From Leptodactylus fallax (Eukaryota > Chordata > Amphibia > Anura > Leptodactylidae), in assembly GCA_947044405.1 (NCBI GenBank), contig CAMRHE010000067.1, positions 6,081,501-6,145,500 on the forward strand: a stretch of DNA of 64,000 nucleotides. Direction: 5' to 3'. Both the position numbers and the translations under genes were made by a program. How positions within the stretch are numbered: position 1 is the first letter of the stretch; each line of letters begins with the position of its first letter. The notes below the pieces were generated by a model. The model did no database searches, had not been told where the DNA came from, and saw only the letters and a program-made list of their open reading frames with translations. This document shows positions 1 through 11,697 of this stretch, one piece after another.

Positions 1-1527
1 CTCTGGAAATTCTCATGGCCGAGGCACCTCTCCATAAGCCGTTGGAATGTGGCTGGGGCATTACATAGCCCAAATGGCATACTATTAAATTCAAAGAGTC
101 CCATCGGGGTCGTAAACGCAGTCTTTTCACGATCTTCAGGCGCCATAGGGACTTGCCAGTATCCACTGGTTAAGTCCAGGGTCGAGAAACAGGTAGCTGA
201 TCCCAAAGCCGTTAGAGATTCCTCAATCCGCGGCAATGGGTATGCGTCTTTGTGCGTGACGTTGTTGAGTTTACGATAGTCCACACAAAATCGTAGGGTT
301 CCGTCTTTCTTCTTGACAAGGACTAGCGGGGCTGCCCAGGGGCTGTTACTCTCCCGGATAACATCAGCATCTCGCATCTCTTGGATCAACTTTTTCACCG
401 GTTGGTACATCGCGGGTGGTATTGGACGGTGACGCTCCTTGATTGGATGGTGGTCGCCAGTCAGAATGCGATGTTGTATGGTCATGGTCTTACCAAAGTC
501 CAATGGGTGTTTGCTGAATGCCTGTTGGTAACGCTTGGCCACATTGCGAACCCCATTGATGTGCTCTATAGGGGTATTGGCGTCTCCCACGTTCAATTCA
601 TCCCACCAGGACTTCGTGGCTCCATTCTGAATGTTCTCAGCAGCTTGGGTGGAACGCTGTGTGGCGGTAGAATCACCAGAGAGAATGTCTTCTGGTGCTA
701 ACCGGTGTAGCAGGGCCACAGAGTGGAACTTGTGGAGGTTCACGGGAGCATCGCCCAAGTTGACTAAGCGGACAGGAACACGTCCATTGGAAACTGTGAC
801 AAGGCTGCGGGCAGCCATGACAAGTGGTTGGCCATCTACCTGTATGGGTTGTAGCAAGGCCTCGTAGTCCTGATTTTCTATGCCCGGACGGGCACGGCAC
901 CACACCATAGTTTCTGTTCCAGGCTGTAGGGTTACTGGACGGGTATCTTGGATCCGGACTCGACCAATTTCACCTTGTTTGTTGGCGAACTTGTGCTGGG
1001 CATTGAGTACACGAATGGCCCGCTGAATGGTCTGCTGGTCACTGGGAGAAGCTGTAAGGAGAGAGGCATGCAAGGCATCCAACACTTCTGCAAAGCAATG
1101 GCGTAAAACATTCATGCCTAATATTACAACTGCAAATCTATCATCCTCTACATCAGTGACAATTACACCTTGTCTAGGCAGTTTCAAGTCCCCAATCTGG
1201 ATAGTGGGTTCCCAATAACCCTGCTGTGGTATGGGCTGTCCATTGCTGGCACACAGATTTATCCATGTGTCAGGTGTTCTATTCAACACACCTAAGTCCC
1301 AATGTTCAAGGAACACCTGCTTGCGCAGGGTTGTTACCTGAGATCCAGTGTCCACCAACGCTGTCAGAGGGACGCCGTTCACCCGGATTGTGATGTGTGG
1401 GCAGGCTGAGACGAAGCGTGACAATGGCACTGAAGATTCACCTGGGCCCTTCTTCTTTCCTCCCGAGGGGCGGCCCGCTGCCTCGGGGGTGGCCCGTTTA
1501 ACTGAAAACACTGAGGCCTGGTGTGTC
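1..1527 (-). CDS. pol polyprotein, partial: retropepsin and start of reverse transcriptase
   Basis: This reading frame lies -1 relative to gag. It opens after a TAG near 1530, overlaps the end of gag, and was open in all segments I translated down to position 1. It has no ATG of its own at a useful place, so expression by gag-pol frameshifting is likely. Visible motifs in order: the aspartic protease active site VDTGSQVTTL near 1355-1325 with a later ILGMNVL; a linker; then the RT N-terminal part with SNSPWAAPLVLVKKKDG, VDYRKLNN, FSTLDLTSGYWQVPM and FGLCNAPATFQRLM. The RT catalytic YxDD block, RNase H and integrase fall outside the window. Family knowledge: pol supplies protein processing, reverse transcription and integration of the element. 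No frame break was seen, but the stretch between about 720 and 1080 was read less carefully. Confidence 0.85.
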
Positions 1528-2467
1528 CATATCTATGGCAATAGGTACAGTATGGCCTCTCACTCTGCGGAGGTTTCACTGAAGACGGACGTCTGGGCGG
1601 CGACTCAGGTGAGATGTTGAGACTTCGCAAAGGATCACTGGACGATGAAGACGGCTGGGTCAGACGATCTAGACGGACGGTGATCTGTTCCATGGCACGG
1701 GTCAGATGATCCACTCGGGCCAGAAGGTCATCTCTGGAGTCTGCTGGTGTAGTCTGCGCAGTTTGGGCAGCAGGTGAGGTACACAGAGGTAGTGACAGGA
1801 CAACTGGAGCGATGCTTGTTGAGGGTCCAGGTGAGGGAGCACAGATGACTGGGCTCGGCTGGGGCTGCTCCTGTCCCAAGACCTGGATGGCAAGGGCCTT
1901 GAAGTCAGCAAACGTGATGCTGGGATGTTGTGCAGCAAGCATTCGCAACTGACTCTGGAGCAATGTGGTACCCGCCCCTTCTATGAAGCGGTCAAGCAAG
2001 ATCTTATCAGAGTCCACATTTTCACGTGGATCCACTTGCACCACAGCTCTGAACGCCTCTTGGAGGGATAAAGCATAGTCCCGCAGGGTCTCACCAGGTA
2101 GTTGTCGTCTGGAAAAGAAGCGCATCTTTACCTCGGAGACAGATCGCACGTCAAAGTTCACCTGGAGTTTGTCCAGAATTTGCCCAGGGGTTCTTTTGTC
2201 AGAGGCAGGCCAGGATTTGACCTCCCTAGCTGCAGCACCCTCAAGCTGGCCCAGCAGGATCTGTATCTGCTGTTCTGTATTCAGAGGATAGAACTGGAAG
2301 AGAGACAGCATCTTCTCACGAAAGTCCCTGAGGGTATGCTCCTCCCCTTTGTAGCGTGGCAGCCATGGTGCGCCAGGGTAAAATGGCATGGAGAATGGTA
2401 GGCTGCTCGCCATGGGCACTGCTGGATCACTAGAAACAGATGGCACAATGTCACTTTGCTCAGTCAT
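1379..2467 (-). CDS. gag (capsid/nucleocapsid) of Ty3/gypsy-like element
   Basis: A 362-residue open frame begins at the ATG at 2467, about 740 bp downstream of the primer-binding-like site, as expected for a gag start. The central part, with LPRYKGEEHTLRDFREKMLS followed by amphipathic helices to about residue 200, fits a retrotransposon capsid region. A Pro/Ser-rich low-complexity linker follows, then a single CCHC zinc knuckle, CTYCHRYGHTRPQC (C-x2-C-x4-H-x4-C), near residue 312, which would bind RNA. The frame ends 3 codons after a HTSQ tail and overlaps pol by about 150 bp. No internal stop is present. A domesticated gag is possible in principle, but the adjacent LTR, primer site and pol argue for an ordinary element. 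Confidence 0.85.
   Translation of the reverse strand: MTEQSDIVPSVSSDPAVPMASSLPFSMPFYPGAPWLPRYKGEEHTLRDFREKMLSLFQFYPLNTEQQIQILLGQLEGAAAREVKSWPASDKRTPGQILDKLQVNFDVRSVSEVKMRFFSRRQLPGETLRDYALSLQEAFRAVVQVDPRENVDSDKILLDRFIEGAGTTLLQSQLRMLAAQHPSITFADFKALAIQVLGQEQPQPSPVICAPSPGPSTSIAPVVLSLPLCTSPAAQTAQTTPADSRDDLLARVDHLTRAMEQITVRLDRLTQPSSSSSDPLRSLNISPESPPRRPSSVKPPQSERPYCTYCHRYGHTRPQCFQLNGPPPRQRAAPREERRRAQVNLQCHCHASSQPAHTSQSG
1462..1502 (-). promoter_or_regulatory. Candidate -1 ribosomal frameshift signal (gag to pol)
   Basis: Inside the gag/pol overlap the minus strand reads G TTA AAC in the gag frame (1502-1496). GUUAAAC is a known -1 slippery heptamer, for example in equine arteritis virus. After an 8-nt spacer comes CCCGAGG (1487-1481), a 12-nt loop and the perfect complement CCTCGGG (1468-1462). 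Slippery site, spacer and GC-rich 7-bp stem have textbook geometry, and a -1 slip here leads directly into the open pol frame. Function is inferred. Confidence 0.55.
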
Positions 2468-3205
2468 GTTGTTTGCAGGTATGACTGGAATTAGGTCGCC
2501 GTCTCTTTAAGAAACTCAACTGCTTGCTGGCAGGGAATGGAGACTACAACTTGGAATGCTGTCCCTTTAAGAATGCTGTAGCTATTAACAGAGTCACTGT
2601 GATGCAGGCTGACGGTGTGCTCCCCCTCTTTAATGGTGGAACTCCCCACGGACACTGTACACGGAAAACACTCGCTGGGGCCGTGGGAGGACTGAAGACA
2701 AGGACAGGGAGGCACAGTACTCACTGACAGCAACTGCAGCGTGGACCAGAGATCAGCGGTGCACAGCAGGGACGGTGATGCGGCACCGGAGAGTCAGAAA
2801 TGGCGCCGGCACGTTCGCCTTTCACTTTCTTGTATGGGTGCGCTGGAGCATTGCGCTCAGCATTCTGGGCTCTCCTAAGATGGCGGCAGATGGGTCTCCT
2901 GGCCTCATGGGCAGTGCTAAAAATCTCCCGCACTTTTGCAAGGTTCAGTTAACCCTTTGTGGGCGTTCTTACACAGCGATGTGGCGCAGCAAACAAGTCC
3001 TGGGCGTTTTAACTCTTCCAGGGCTGTAACACACTGAGAGGACAGTCTTTAGGGCTTGCTTCAGGGGTATAGAGCTCCCCCTCTTTGTGGCAAGCACTCT
3101 CAGGGAATAAACTTGATCTTAGCAAAGTCCACAATAAAGACCGATGCTCTGGAGACAATTTGGCGCACTTTTCGTGGTGACTTTCTCAAAATGGCACACA
3201 CCCGT

Positions 3206-3223
3206 ATCCTGTTCGTGACGCCA
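3206..3223 (-). other. Primer-binding-like site (PBS)
   Basis: The minus strand reads TGGCGTCACGAACAGGAT. It begins with TGG, the complement of a tRNA 3' CCA end, and lies next to the inferred inner LTR border and upstream of gag. It resembles PBS sequences of vertebrate LTR elements. The primer tRNA was not assigned. Confidence 0.6.
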
Positions 3224-4274
3224 GTTTTTCTTGCGGTGACCAGATGGAAGGCAACGCTGCAGTTGGGATTGCGGGGTGCAAACAGCGCAGACTTGTCACG
3301 GTCTCTGGGCACGAGGGCATAGCGCTGGTTCTGTCCCACGTTACCACCACTGGTACCGGTGATGAGGGGGCTGCACAAATGTTGGTGGTGATTGTTCCCC
3401 CGGGGCGCTTCCCCTATACTGTGCCGACTGGTGGTGTTTGGGGCGCCCTGATGTTGTCGGTGCAGAGTCAGACACAGAAACGGTTGTAAAGTTGAACTTT
3501 TACTTCCATGGGTGTGGAGGCACAAATGCTTAAACAGTTTCTTCAATACAAAACAACGGGGTACGCCTGGTGACACAGCAAAGTCCTGGGGTGCAGGGTA
3601 GACTTGATGAAAGGTGTTCCTAGCCCCTTATACTTCAGTGTTACAGCCCTAAGGTGCGTCTGGGCTCCTATTTGGCTCATAGGAGGATGCCCACCATGAT
3701 ACTAGTACATAATATTCCCCACTCACGTTATGTGGTCCTGATAGCTCAGAGTTTCGGGGTGCAATAGTCAGGGTGGCAGGATATTCCACAGGTCTGGCCT
3801 TGGCCCCTGGATCCTGTGATACTTGCTATGGAGCACGTGTTCCAGAATGTTCTCTCCACAGTCTCAGGCTGACAAGATAATGATGCTTGACTTCCTTCAG
3901 GGCGATGGCTAGGCAGACAGGGGACAGGATCTTCTGAATAGCTGGAGTATGTCAGCTCTCCAACCTTCCTGGGCCTGTCTAGGACTTGAGATTCCTGCAC
4001 TAAACTCACTGCTTTCTTCACAGGACATCACACTTATCTCCTCACCTCCTCCTCCTAACACTCCACACTTCTAACTCCTCACACGCAGGACCTTCCTGCA
4101 GGGGTGTTACCATGGGGACCCAGTGATCAGCTGACTCCTCCCCTTTTTCCAGGCGATGTCCTCCCATTGGACATTTGGTTACTATTCAATCCTATGGCAG
4201 GTGTAATGCATGTGTGAGGCTCACTAGGTGGCGCTGTGTTGTGTGACACTCAGGACCCCCTGCTATGTCACACA
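3224..4274 (-). repeat. 5' LTR of the Ty3/gypsy-like element
   Basis: This is a segment of about 1.05 kb between the PBS and a TGTGACATAGCAGGGGG start read on the minus strand at about 4272. A TATA-like TATAAGG lies at 3632-3626 and would start transcription toward gag. The outer border fits the TG start of LTRs. The inner border is approximate because no clean CA end was seen next to the PBS. The partner LTR is outside the window, so neither LTR identity nor a target duplication can be checked. Confidence 0.6.
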
Positions 4275-5264
4275 GGCTATGAAGCAACAGGAAATAATAC
4301 AATGCACAGAGATCACCCTCAGCCCAGCCATAGCCAGCTCTGGGATGCCACACAAACTGCTATGTCTGCTGCCCTGGTAGTTATGCCCTTGGCTTGAATC
4401 TACCATAGTGGGTGCTAGTCTTACAGAGTGCCTAAAACTAAGATTGCCTAAAAGCAGGGGACTCCATATGATGCTCATATGGCTATAATAGGCATATCAT
4501 GTCCTAGGACATAATTACACCTTCATTCATGTGACCATGGGAAATCTAGTCCACAGCTTTTCACTTTTTGTAAGACTCTGAAATATCTCAATGAGTAAAG
4601 TACTAAAGTGCTAAATTCTGAAATTTTCACTCTAGCCACTAGGCCTAATAATAGGCTGACACTTTACAGTTCTGTAGGGGATTTCTTTGCAGCCTCATTT
4701 ACATAATAAATAATATTACAATAGAAGATAACACCTCTGTAGATACCACCACTTTCACATTGACTGATAGTAGATGATGCCACAGCTTATCTATTCTCCC
4801 TCCCTGCACAAAGCATTTAAAGAAAACTCTCCTATAGACCTTAATGAGCAAGCTCCAGTCTATAGCTTTCTGTGGCCATGACTATGCTGTAAAGCATATA
4901 GCTAAATCCTGTTGACAGGGCAGAGGAGAAGCTCAGGCAAGATGGCAGCCTCCATAATCATGCGCAGAAAATAGAATGGTCCGTTTTTTGTTCATGGCCA
5001 TTTTATGTACATTAGACATCCGTTTTCACAGATTCCTGATCCACTTGAATCTATTCAGGTATCCATGAAAATGGACAAAAATAGGTAATGTCGTATTTTT
5101 TGAGAGCCAGTTAATATAGTCCATCAAGAAAACTGACAAGTGAATAGCCCCATTGTAATCTATGTGTTCTAAAAATGGATATGTAATGGATGTTACAAAA
5201 ACTTTTTGACATTCATTTGAATAAAGCCTTGGGCTATATTCACACAAATATTGACGATTCTTTG
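4275..5264. other. No gene; low-copy DNA then MITE-like sequence
   Basis: No coding or RNA gene is recognised. From about 4985 the sequence has the T-rich, CCGTTTTT/AAAAATGG-containing look of a non-autonomous element that seems to resume after 5495, so the foldback repeat at 5265-5495 may have inserted into it. Confidence 0.4.
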
Positions 5265-5495
5265 CATCTAAGGCTATGGCCCCACGTTGCGGAAACACAG
5301 CTCTTATTGTTGCAGATTTTGCTGCGGTTTTTTGAGCCAAAGCCAATAATGGCTACAAAATGAATGGGAAATATATAGGAAGTTCTTATACTTCTCCCTT
5401 CTGCTCAATCCACTCCTGGCTTTGGCTCAAAAAAGTGCAGCAAAATCTGCAACAAAAAAGCTGCATTTCCGCAATGTGGGGCCTCAGCTTAAAAT
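5265..5495. repeat. Foldback MITE, family 1 (GGCCCCACGTTGCGGAAAC)
   Basis: The two ends are inverted copies of about 90 bp: GGCCCCACGTTGCGGAAAC at the left and the complement of the same at the right. Each is followed inward by TTGCAGATTTTGCTGC and a run related to TTTTTGAGCCAAAGCCA. It contains no coding capacity. Copies occur at 8355-8575 and 19785-19995, with a half copy at 47961-48080. Confidence 0.7.
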
Positions 5496-5674
5496 GGTCT
5501 TAACGGTCTGTTTTTAATGACTGTTTTGCATCCAAGGGGCAATCGTTTTTATGGACTCTATTGAGAAACCTGTGAAAATTGTTAAAAAAAAGGACATGTC
5601 CTATTTTTTGACAGTTTGTTAAAACAGGCCGTCCAGAAAATGACCAAGTATATGGACACATTGATTTCAATGGG

Positions 5675-5985
5675 GGGAATTCATCATTCCCTCTATGCCA
5701 GTTTTCTGTCCCTTTCTTGCACTAAATATGTGCCTCAAGCCCCGATCTGCGCCTTGTACACCACATTGTGCGAATGTGGACGGTGCAGGGTGGACTGAGG
5801 TGTCCGCACCTTGGTCTGACAGTTGTCTGGCGTGAGTTACAATAGAAATCTTCGCTAGTTCCTAACTGGTGTAGATGTCCATCCTGGTGCAGGGACGGCA
5901 GACAGATTTATGGAGAGGCCACAGCCAGTCAGGCTGTTTATTAAAACTGGCGTACGATATACCAGTCTTAATAAATTTGCCCCAG
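5675..5985. repeat. MITE-like element with TTTGCCCC end
   Basis: It starts near GGGGGGAATTCATCATTCC and ends near AATAAATTTGCCCCAGTG, so the ends are imperfect inverted repeats of the form GGGGnAATTTATTA. The interior is GC-richer than its flanks. A related element with similar ends spans 8195-8695. Class is unknown. Confidence 0.45.
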
Positions 5986-6039
5986 TGTGTTCTAAAAATG
6001 GCCATGTGATAGCCTTTACAAAGACAGCCATCACAGAGC

Positions 6040-6480
6040 TGTGTTTTAATGTTTGCGTGAGTTAGACCTTACTGTAGGGATTGTAGGGATGAGCTTCCCA
6101 ACTCTTACTGATCTCGCTGATGGACATATTGTTCAACTGTATTACTGGAGAACCCTTTATCATGGACCTGTTATCAAAATGGTAGAACGTCACCTCGTCT
6201 TGGATATAGCCATACGTGACTTGCCTGCAGAGCGTCTCTGTTAACATCGCCCCAGCCTTACTGTGTTATCAGAGATGAGTATGTGCAGAGCGCGTTTCAT
6301 TTAGTGTAATGACCGGGCTCACATGATAAAATCACTTACATACGCTAATTTATATGCAGTGGTAGGACAGATGTTTTTCATTACATCATATACCACCTAA
6401 GTCATGTGTCAGCAAGCAATAACGCACTAAATCAGCCGTCATCCATAGGGTTCATTCATATGCAAGAGCTGCTCTTAACT
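6040..6480. other. Low-copy stretch, candidate conserved non-coding element
   Basis: There is no gene and no similarity to the repeats elsewhere in the window. The sequence is complex, contains octamer-like ATTTATATGCAG and ATTCATATGCAAG motifs, and lacks inverted repeats. The call is by appearance only. Confidence 0.25.
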
Positions 6481-6789
6481 AGGACCTGAAAGATAAACTA
6501 TTAGGACATGTAAATCTTGGCAGCTGTCGGGATTTGCATCTCGAAAATGGTTTTTATGTGTTTTCATTTACCAAATACATTAGATTATAATAATTTGCAG
6601 AGTTTAATAAACCCTTTTTTTTTACCTTTACTAGAATTTGCAGAATGTGTAAAAATATCATCACCATACATCATGCTGCCTGCAGAAAGTCTAAACCCTA
6701 AAATATATGCCACAACTACGCAGTGTAATGTGGCCAAAGGGAGAGGTGTACCCATTAGGTTGCTAACAAATTCAGCATAGGGCTAAACC

Positions 6790-7070
6790 AGAGGTGCAGG
6801 GTAAGGGTATGTTACCATGGTGTAATTTGGAATCTGCCTCATTGCCAAAATCTGCCCTAAATCTGCCTCCCATTGTATGTAATCGGAGGCAGAGACCGAA
6901 TCATGAATGAGTGTCCTGCTCGATCTTTATGCGGATTGCCACCCCATTTATGTGAACAAGTAAAAGCCATGGCGGAAAGCCGAAGGGCCAGAAAGTGGAG
7001 AGGACTTTGAGGCGGAAGTCTGCTTCGAATTCCTGTTAACTTTCTGCTATATGAACATACCCCAAGGATT
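6790..7070. repeat. MITE-like element with inverted ends (GGGTATGTT)
   Basis: It is bounded by GTAAGGGTATGTTACCATG at the left and the inverse form ATGAACATACCCC at the right. The interior has repeated TCTGCCTC/GAGGCAGA words. It resembles elements at 50570-50845 and 51955-52650. Confidence 0.45.
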
Positions 7071-8194
7071 TATTCAATCTTCAGCCTCAACCCTACACAA
7101 AATCCAAAGGTGGGTACATTATAACTAGTCTCCAATAATACTTTCTATGGCTGGCGCATAGGAGGGCTCAAAGCACCCAGTCAGGGTTCCAAGGCAGAAA
7201 GCATGAATTGTTGTCTAACAGTGAATGGGTTAAACCAGGCAAAGTTTGGTCAAAAGTAGTAGACAGAGAAAAGTCAGGACTGTCAGCAGACAAGAAGACA
7301 TAGTCAAGTATAAAAGTTGGGTCAATGTCAACTGAACAGGAACAAACATAACTTTGCAGACATCAGGGATCTAAAGGAAAGATGGGGAAGGATCTTTAAG
7401 AAACCTCCAGGCACTAGCAATTTGGCAATGGCTGAATTTTCCTGCAATTAGTGCGTTCCAGTCCTTTAAGAGACCAGGAGCCCTTGCACAACCACTGGTC
7501 AGAGTGGCAGAGCGGTTCCTCGAAGCAGGATGCCAGCCATAAGCACAGATGAACAGGTGAATTGTTAGGGGGCGCACAGACTACTGTTCATTGTTAGCAT
7601 CTGTCAGAAAATCTTAACAATGGACACTAACGGATCTATCAAAAATCCATTAAAAATCCCACTGTTATCAATGGTATTTGTTCTATTGTCTGTAAGTGTC
7701 CGTTTTTGTCAAATCCATCACAGATCTGTTATTTTGGTGGTGATAATAATACGGTGGTGCAGGACTTTTGACTCTGAAAATAATGGGCTTATGACGGATA
7801 TGAAGTGTCCATTAATTAACACTACACTATTATACACTAACATTATACTATTTGTTATTTATGGCCACTTTTTCTGTCCATGCTCAGATAGCAGAACAGG
7901 TAACACTAACAAAGCCCCAGGAAGTTGAGATTTGGAAGGTTTACGTGTTGGTGGTCACTTGTGCTTGCCTTTCCCTGACTGGCAAACCAGAAAGGCTAAT
8001 GAGTCATAAAATGTATTTTAGACATTCTAGAGTCAATAGTTTGTCATAATTCATTTGTCTTAAAAGAGTTCACTATGTAGTGGCAAGTGAGCTAATAAGC
8101 AAAGAACCTCCTTAAGAATTTTGGTTAGCATCAATAGATCTTTTGGAAGAGCCCTTAAATTTGTACCAAGATGACCATTGTAAGTTGAAAATAG
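7071..8194. other. No gene; one weak MITE-like segment
   Basis: No exon-like open frame or RNA gene was seen. About 7600-7830 has TTAACAATGGACACTAACGG and GTCCGTTTTTGTC words typical of the T-rich MITEs at 4985-5265. The remainder has no recognised structure. Confidence 0.35.
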
Positions 8195-8695
8195 CAGGGG
8201 AGATTTACTAAGCTGAGATTGTACAGAAATGGGTGTAGCGTCACTGGAAAGGTCCATGGCTTAAGTTTTGCCAAAAAATCTCCCAAATTTTGGTACATTT
8301 TTTACATAAACTAAGGCAACTGAGGAGGTGTAAAGTTAGACTAGACTTTGTAAGGCTAAGGCCCTCTGTTGCAGAAACGCAGCTTTTCTTGTTGCAGATT
8401 TTGCTACTTTTTTTGAATCTAAGCCAAGATAGGATTGAGCAGAAGGTGGAAGTAGAAGTACTCCCTATATATTTCTTATTCCCTTTGTAGCCATTCATGG
8501 CTTTGGCTTAAAAATCTGCAGCAAAATCTGCAACAACAAAAAAACTGCGTTTCCACAACGTGGGCCTGTAGCCTAATAATGTGACAGATTTATTATCCAG
8601 CATCAGACACTATGATAAATCTGGCACAGCTTAAGACTGTCTCATCTAACTTTGCACTGTTTAACTTTTAGACAGTATTAGTAAGTCTGCCCCAT
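8195..8695. repeat. MITE-like element split by a foldback MITE
   Basis: The left end GGGGAGATTTACTAAG and right end AGTAAGTCTGCCCCATGG form an imperfect inverted pair. The middle is interrupted by the family 1 foldback element at 8355-8575, so this older element was the insertion target. Confidence 0.5.
8355..8575. repeat. Foldback MITE, family 1, second copy
   Basis: It has the same arms as 5265-5495 (TTGCAGATTTTGCT at the left, AGCAAAATCTGCAACA at the right, AAGCCAnGAATGGCT-like centre), with more divergence. It is nested inside the element at 8195-8695. Confidence 0.65.
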
Positions 8696-9281
8696 GGTAC
8701 CTAAGACTACAGCTCTGGTAACATAGTAATTGCTTCTGAACCCGCGAATGTCACTTCAAAAGAAGTAAAAATTAAGCATATAAGAAATATGAAAATGAAT
8801 ACAAATAGAACGGACCCTCCAAACGGAAACCCGAGCACAGATGTGAACCTAGCCTAAGATGTCTTACATTTCTTTGAACAATCATTGCGCCAGAGGATGA
8901 AATCTACACCTGCTACAAGCAGGCAAACATGTTTGCTGCTTTTTGTGTTAGACCTTTTTGGCCAAAATTTGCACTTGTTTTACACCACAAAACTGGCATA
9001 AACTAATTGATGAATTCCCCTATTGTGCAACAGAGAAATAAAATGGAGCTGCCTTCGCCTGGTATCTATAAGAGCAGATGATATTTGCCGAATAAAGTTC
9101 AGTACAGGAGATGTAGTACTGTGCTGTACTGTACAGAGGTGCTACTAGATAGTCATTTCATATATGCATTTCTGTAATGCAGGTGTTTCACTGAATCTTC
9201 CAGTGTTTGGCCCATGAATTTACCATTGTTAGCTTGCCACCAGTCTGTTGTACAATTTACCATCTATACCACCCTACATCT

Positions 9282-9560
9282 TAGGCTAGGTTCACACCTG
9301 CGCCTGAACTCCATTGGGGCTTTCCGTTCCCCATTCCGCTTGAAAAATGCAGAGAGGAAAGCGCTGCAAGCAGTTCTTTTGTCTATGCATTTTTTGCCCT
9401 TTTTGGGCGGAAACCGAGCAGAAACCCGGCAGATCCCATTATAGTCTATGGAGTCCATGGGTTTCCACGGGTAACCGCTTTTTTAAGTAGACTAGGTTTC
9501 TATTTGGGGGGGGTCCCCAAGCGGACAGAAACCCAAATGCAGGTGTGAACCTAGTGTAAG
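9282..9560. repeat. Foldback MITE, family 2 (CTAGGTTCACACCTGC)
   Basis: It starts TAGGCTAGGTTCACACCTGC and ends with the inverse, GCAGGTGTGAACCTAG. The interior holds CCCATTATAGTCTATGG words. Related elements lie at about 20000-20190, 49895-50105 and 54028-54298. Confidence 0.65.
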
Positions 9561-11695
9561 GCCACACAGTGCAAACACGCTGCAGAATTTGGTCAGAGAA
9601 GTGGAAGCTGCTGAGACAAACACCATCCAAAATCGAGTTTTTTTTGCTGTGGTTTATCTGCAGGCTTCTTGCAGCTGTCAACCTTTGCACTGCCAAGGTT
9701 GAAATCTTCAGGTACAATCCATAGCAATAGTTGACATGTTGCGCATCCTGCAACGTAAGTCTCTTTGCATTGCAGGTCTCTTTGCATTCTTAATCTCATC
9801 CACAACGTGGCCCATTGTAGATCAAAGAGGGTAAGTCATCAGCAGGCTTGCCGGGGCTAACATACTGCATCCGTGCATTGTGTGGCCCCTGCATTTGGAG
9901 GTTTTGTGCCAGTAATAGTAAGGGCAGCCAATCACAATGCAGATACATTTCCGTACGGTAAAGTGAAAAATATCTATCCAGCTCGTGAACGCAGCATTGA
10001 AGCTGGCAATAAAACAGAAGACGATTTATAGTCCAAAGTAGTACTTCATTGAAATAATATCGATAGTATAATTTTTCTGCAGAAAACGTGCGCAAGATCA
10101 TAAGGTGATTAAAACTCTAAAATGATTTTTTGGGTTTAATTAATAATTTTAAAATTAGTTGATTAAATTCCAGGCGTCTTTTTAATGATATCCTCTCTTA
10201 TTAATGTCCATCTTGCTAAGTTAAGAGCTTTGCAAAATATACGTTAGGATGTTCAGCAATAAAAGCACCTATCCGTCCTTTATTATTACTGTATTAACCT
10301 TTCCATTAAACTGCATTTCAAAATGTAGACATCAGGAAAATAAAAAATACATAAAAAATTAAATGGCTTCCTGACTTCCTGGTTACTTCATATTTTCCAA
10401 CATACCGAAATATGATGATGTTCAAGTTTTAGGACTCCATTTCTTAAAATAACTAAACTCCAGGACTTTTGTTACATTTCACACTAACCATTTGTTACAG
10501 TTTTACCTTACATATAAAATAATTCTTTAAATTGCATTTTTTAAGAAATTGTACTAATTTGGGATAAGAATAACATGTGACATCATATGATTCTTCACAT
10601 TGGTTACTATTCTTTTTAATGATTCCATTCAGAGTCCATTTAAAAGCTCATATGGAGTAATCCCTATACAGTATCTCAGACACAATTTGGGACTGTTTTT
10701 AGAGCCACTTAAAAATTTTGTTTTAGGTCCAAAATTCTCTGTTGATTCATTCCTTAAAGGGTACATGTCATGTGTTTTTCCCACCCTAAACTAGCCCCAG
10801 CACGTGTAGCATCAAGTAATAGCCTTTTCTATGGTGCACCTCACTAAGCTTTCTGTTGCTGAAAAGTCAAGCTATATGTTTTAAAAACCTTACATTGGCA
10901 AATGCAAATTCATCTTAACTAGTCATGGGGATGGAGAGCAGCTTTATGTAGTCATGCAGCTATCACGCTAAATCACACCCTGTGAGGTTGGCTGTTAGGT
11001 TGGGTATCAGGCTGACGACCGATAGTAAGGGACATATCATTCATGCTGCCGAGGATGCAATCATATCAACCCATAAGACAAAGTTGACATGTTACGTAAA
11101 CCTCGCAGTGAACAGTCGGTATAACATTACATTAGTACATATAACCATGCTGCTTGTGTAACGTCATGTATAGTGAAAAATGGTTACCTTATATCTCCCA
11201 GTTTATGTAGTCCTTGAGGTCACACCTTACATGCATTTTACTTTTACTACTCCCTAGCTTTTGCCCCTTCATCCCAGTCTCTGTAGGATTCTGTTTCTCA
11301 TGCTGGGCAGCAGAATAGTTTTTCAGTAGTGGAGCTGCATTGTGTGTGACCACAGTGAAATTATATCATAAGAAAGAAAGAGTTCATGGCTGATAGCTAA
11401 ACAGATCTCAGCAAATGCCTAGTCTTATGGAAACTCTGGACTGCGTTTCAAAATATGCCAGCATTTCAGACCCTGCCTAGTTAAAAGTTGTATCTGTGGT
11501 TTATTGTTTTTTTTTTTTTTTATTCTTTCCTTCTATCTCACTTATGAATTTTCTACCATCCTTCTCCCATCTCCCTGTTTGTGTAGTCCTTGAGATCACA
11601 CCTTACACATCTTCTACTTTTTCCGCAGCTTGTCTCTTCCCTCTCCCTCCTTGAATCTGGAGGGATCCTGTTTTTCATGCTGGGCAGCATAATAG
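9561..11695. other. No gene; low-copy AT-rich DNA
   Basis: The first 250 bp resemble a divergent family 1 MITE (GGCCACACAGTGCAAACACGC to CACAACGTGGCCC). About 10080-10760 is AT-rich low-copy sequence. About 11170-11330 and 11530-11690 are similar to one another (both contain GTAGTCCTTGAG and TGCTGGGCAGCA), suggesting a duplicated segment on the left of the Tc1 insertion. No gene was recognised. Confidence 0.4.
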
Positions 11696-11697
11696 TA

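Larger units (their letters stand above)
1..4274 (-). mobile_element. Ty3/gypsy-like LTR retrotransposon, 5' half, cut by window edge
   Basis: In minus-strand order the window shows a 5' LTR (about 4274-3224), a primer-binding-like site (3223-3206), a leader of about 740 bp without a recognised gene, gag (2467-1379) and pol in the -1 frame (about 1527 to position 1, protease then reverse transcriptase). RNase H, integrase and the 3' LTR would lie left of position 1. Gag and all parts of pol that I translated are free of stops, which suggests a young insertion. The Ty3/gypsy call rests on the gag zinc knuckle, the retropepsin motif and the RT motifs. The clade cannot be given without a tree. 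Confidence 0.88.

Noticed and set aside
381..867. Plus-strand frames over the LTR element's pol gene
   Set aside because: Shadows of the minus-strand pol frame, which carries clear protease and RT motifs.
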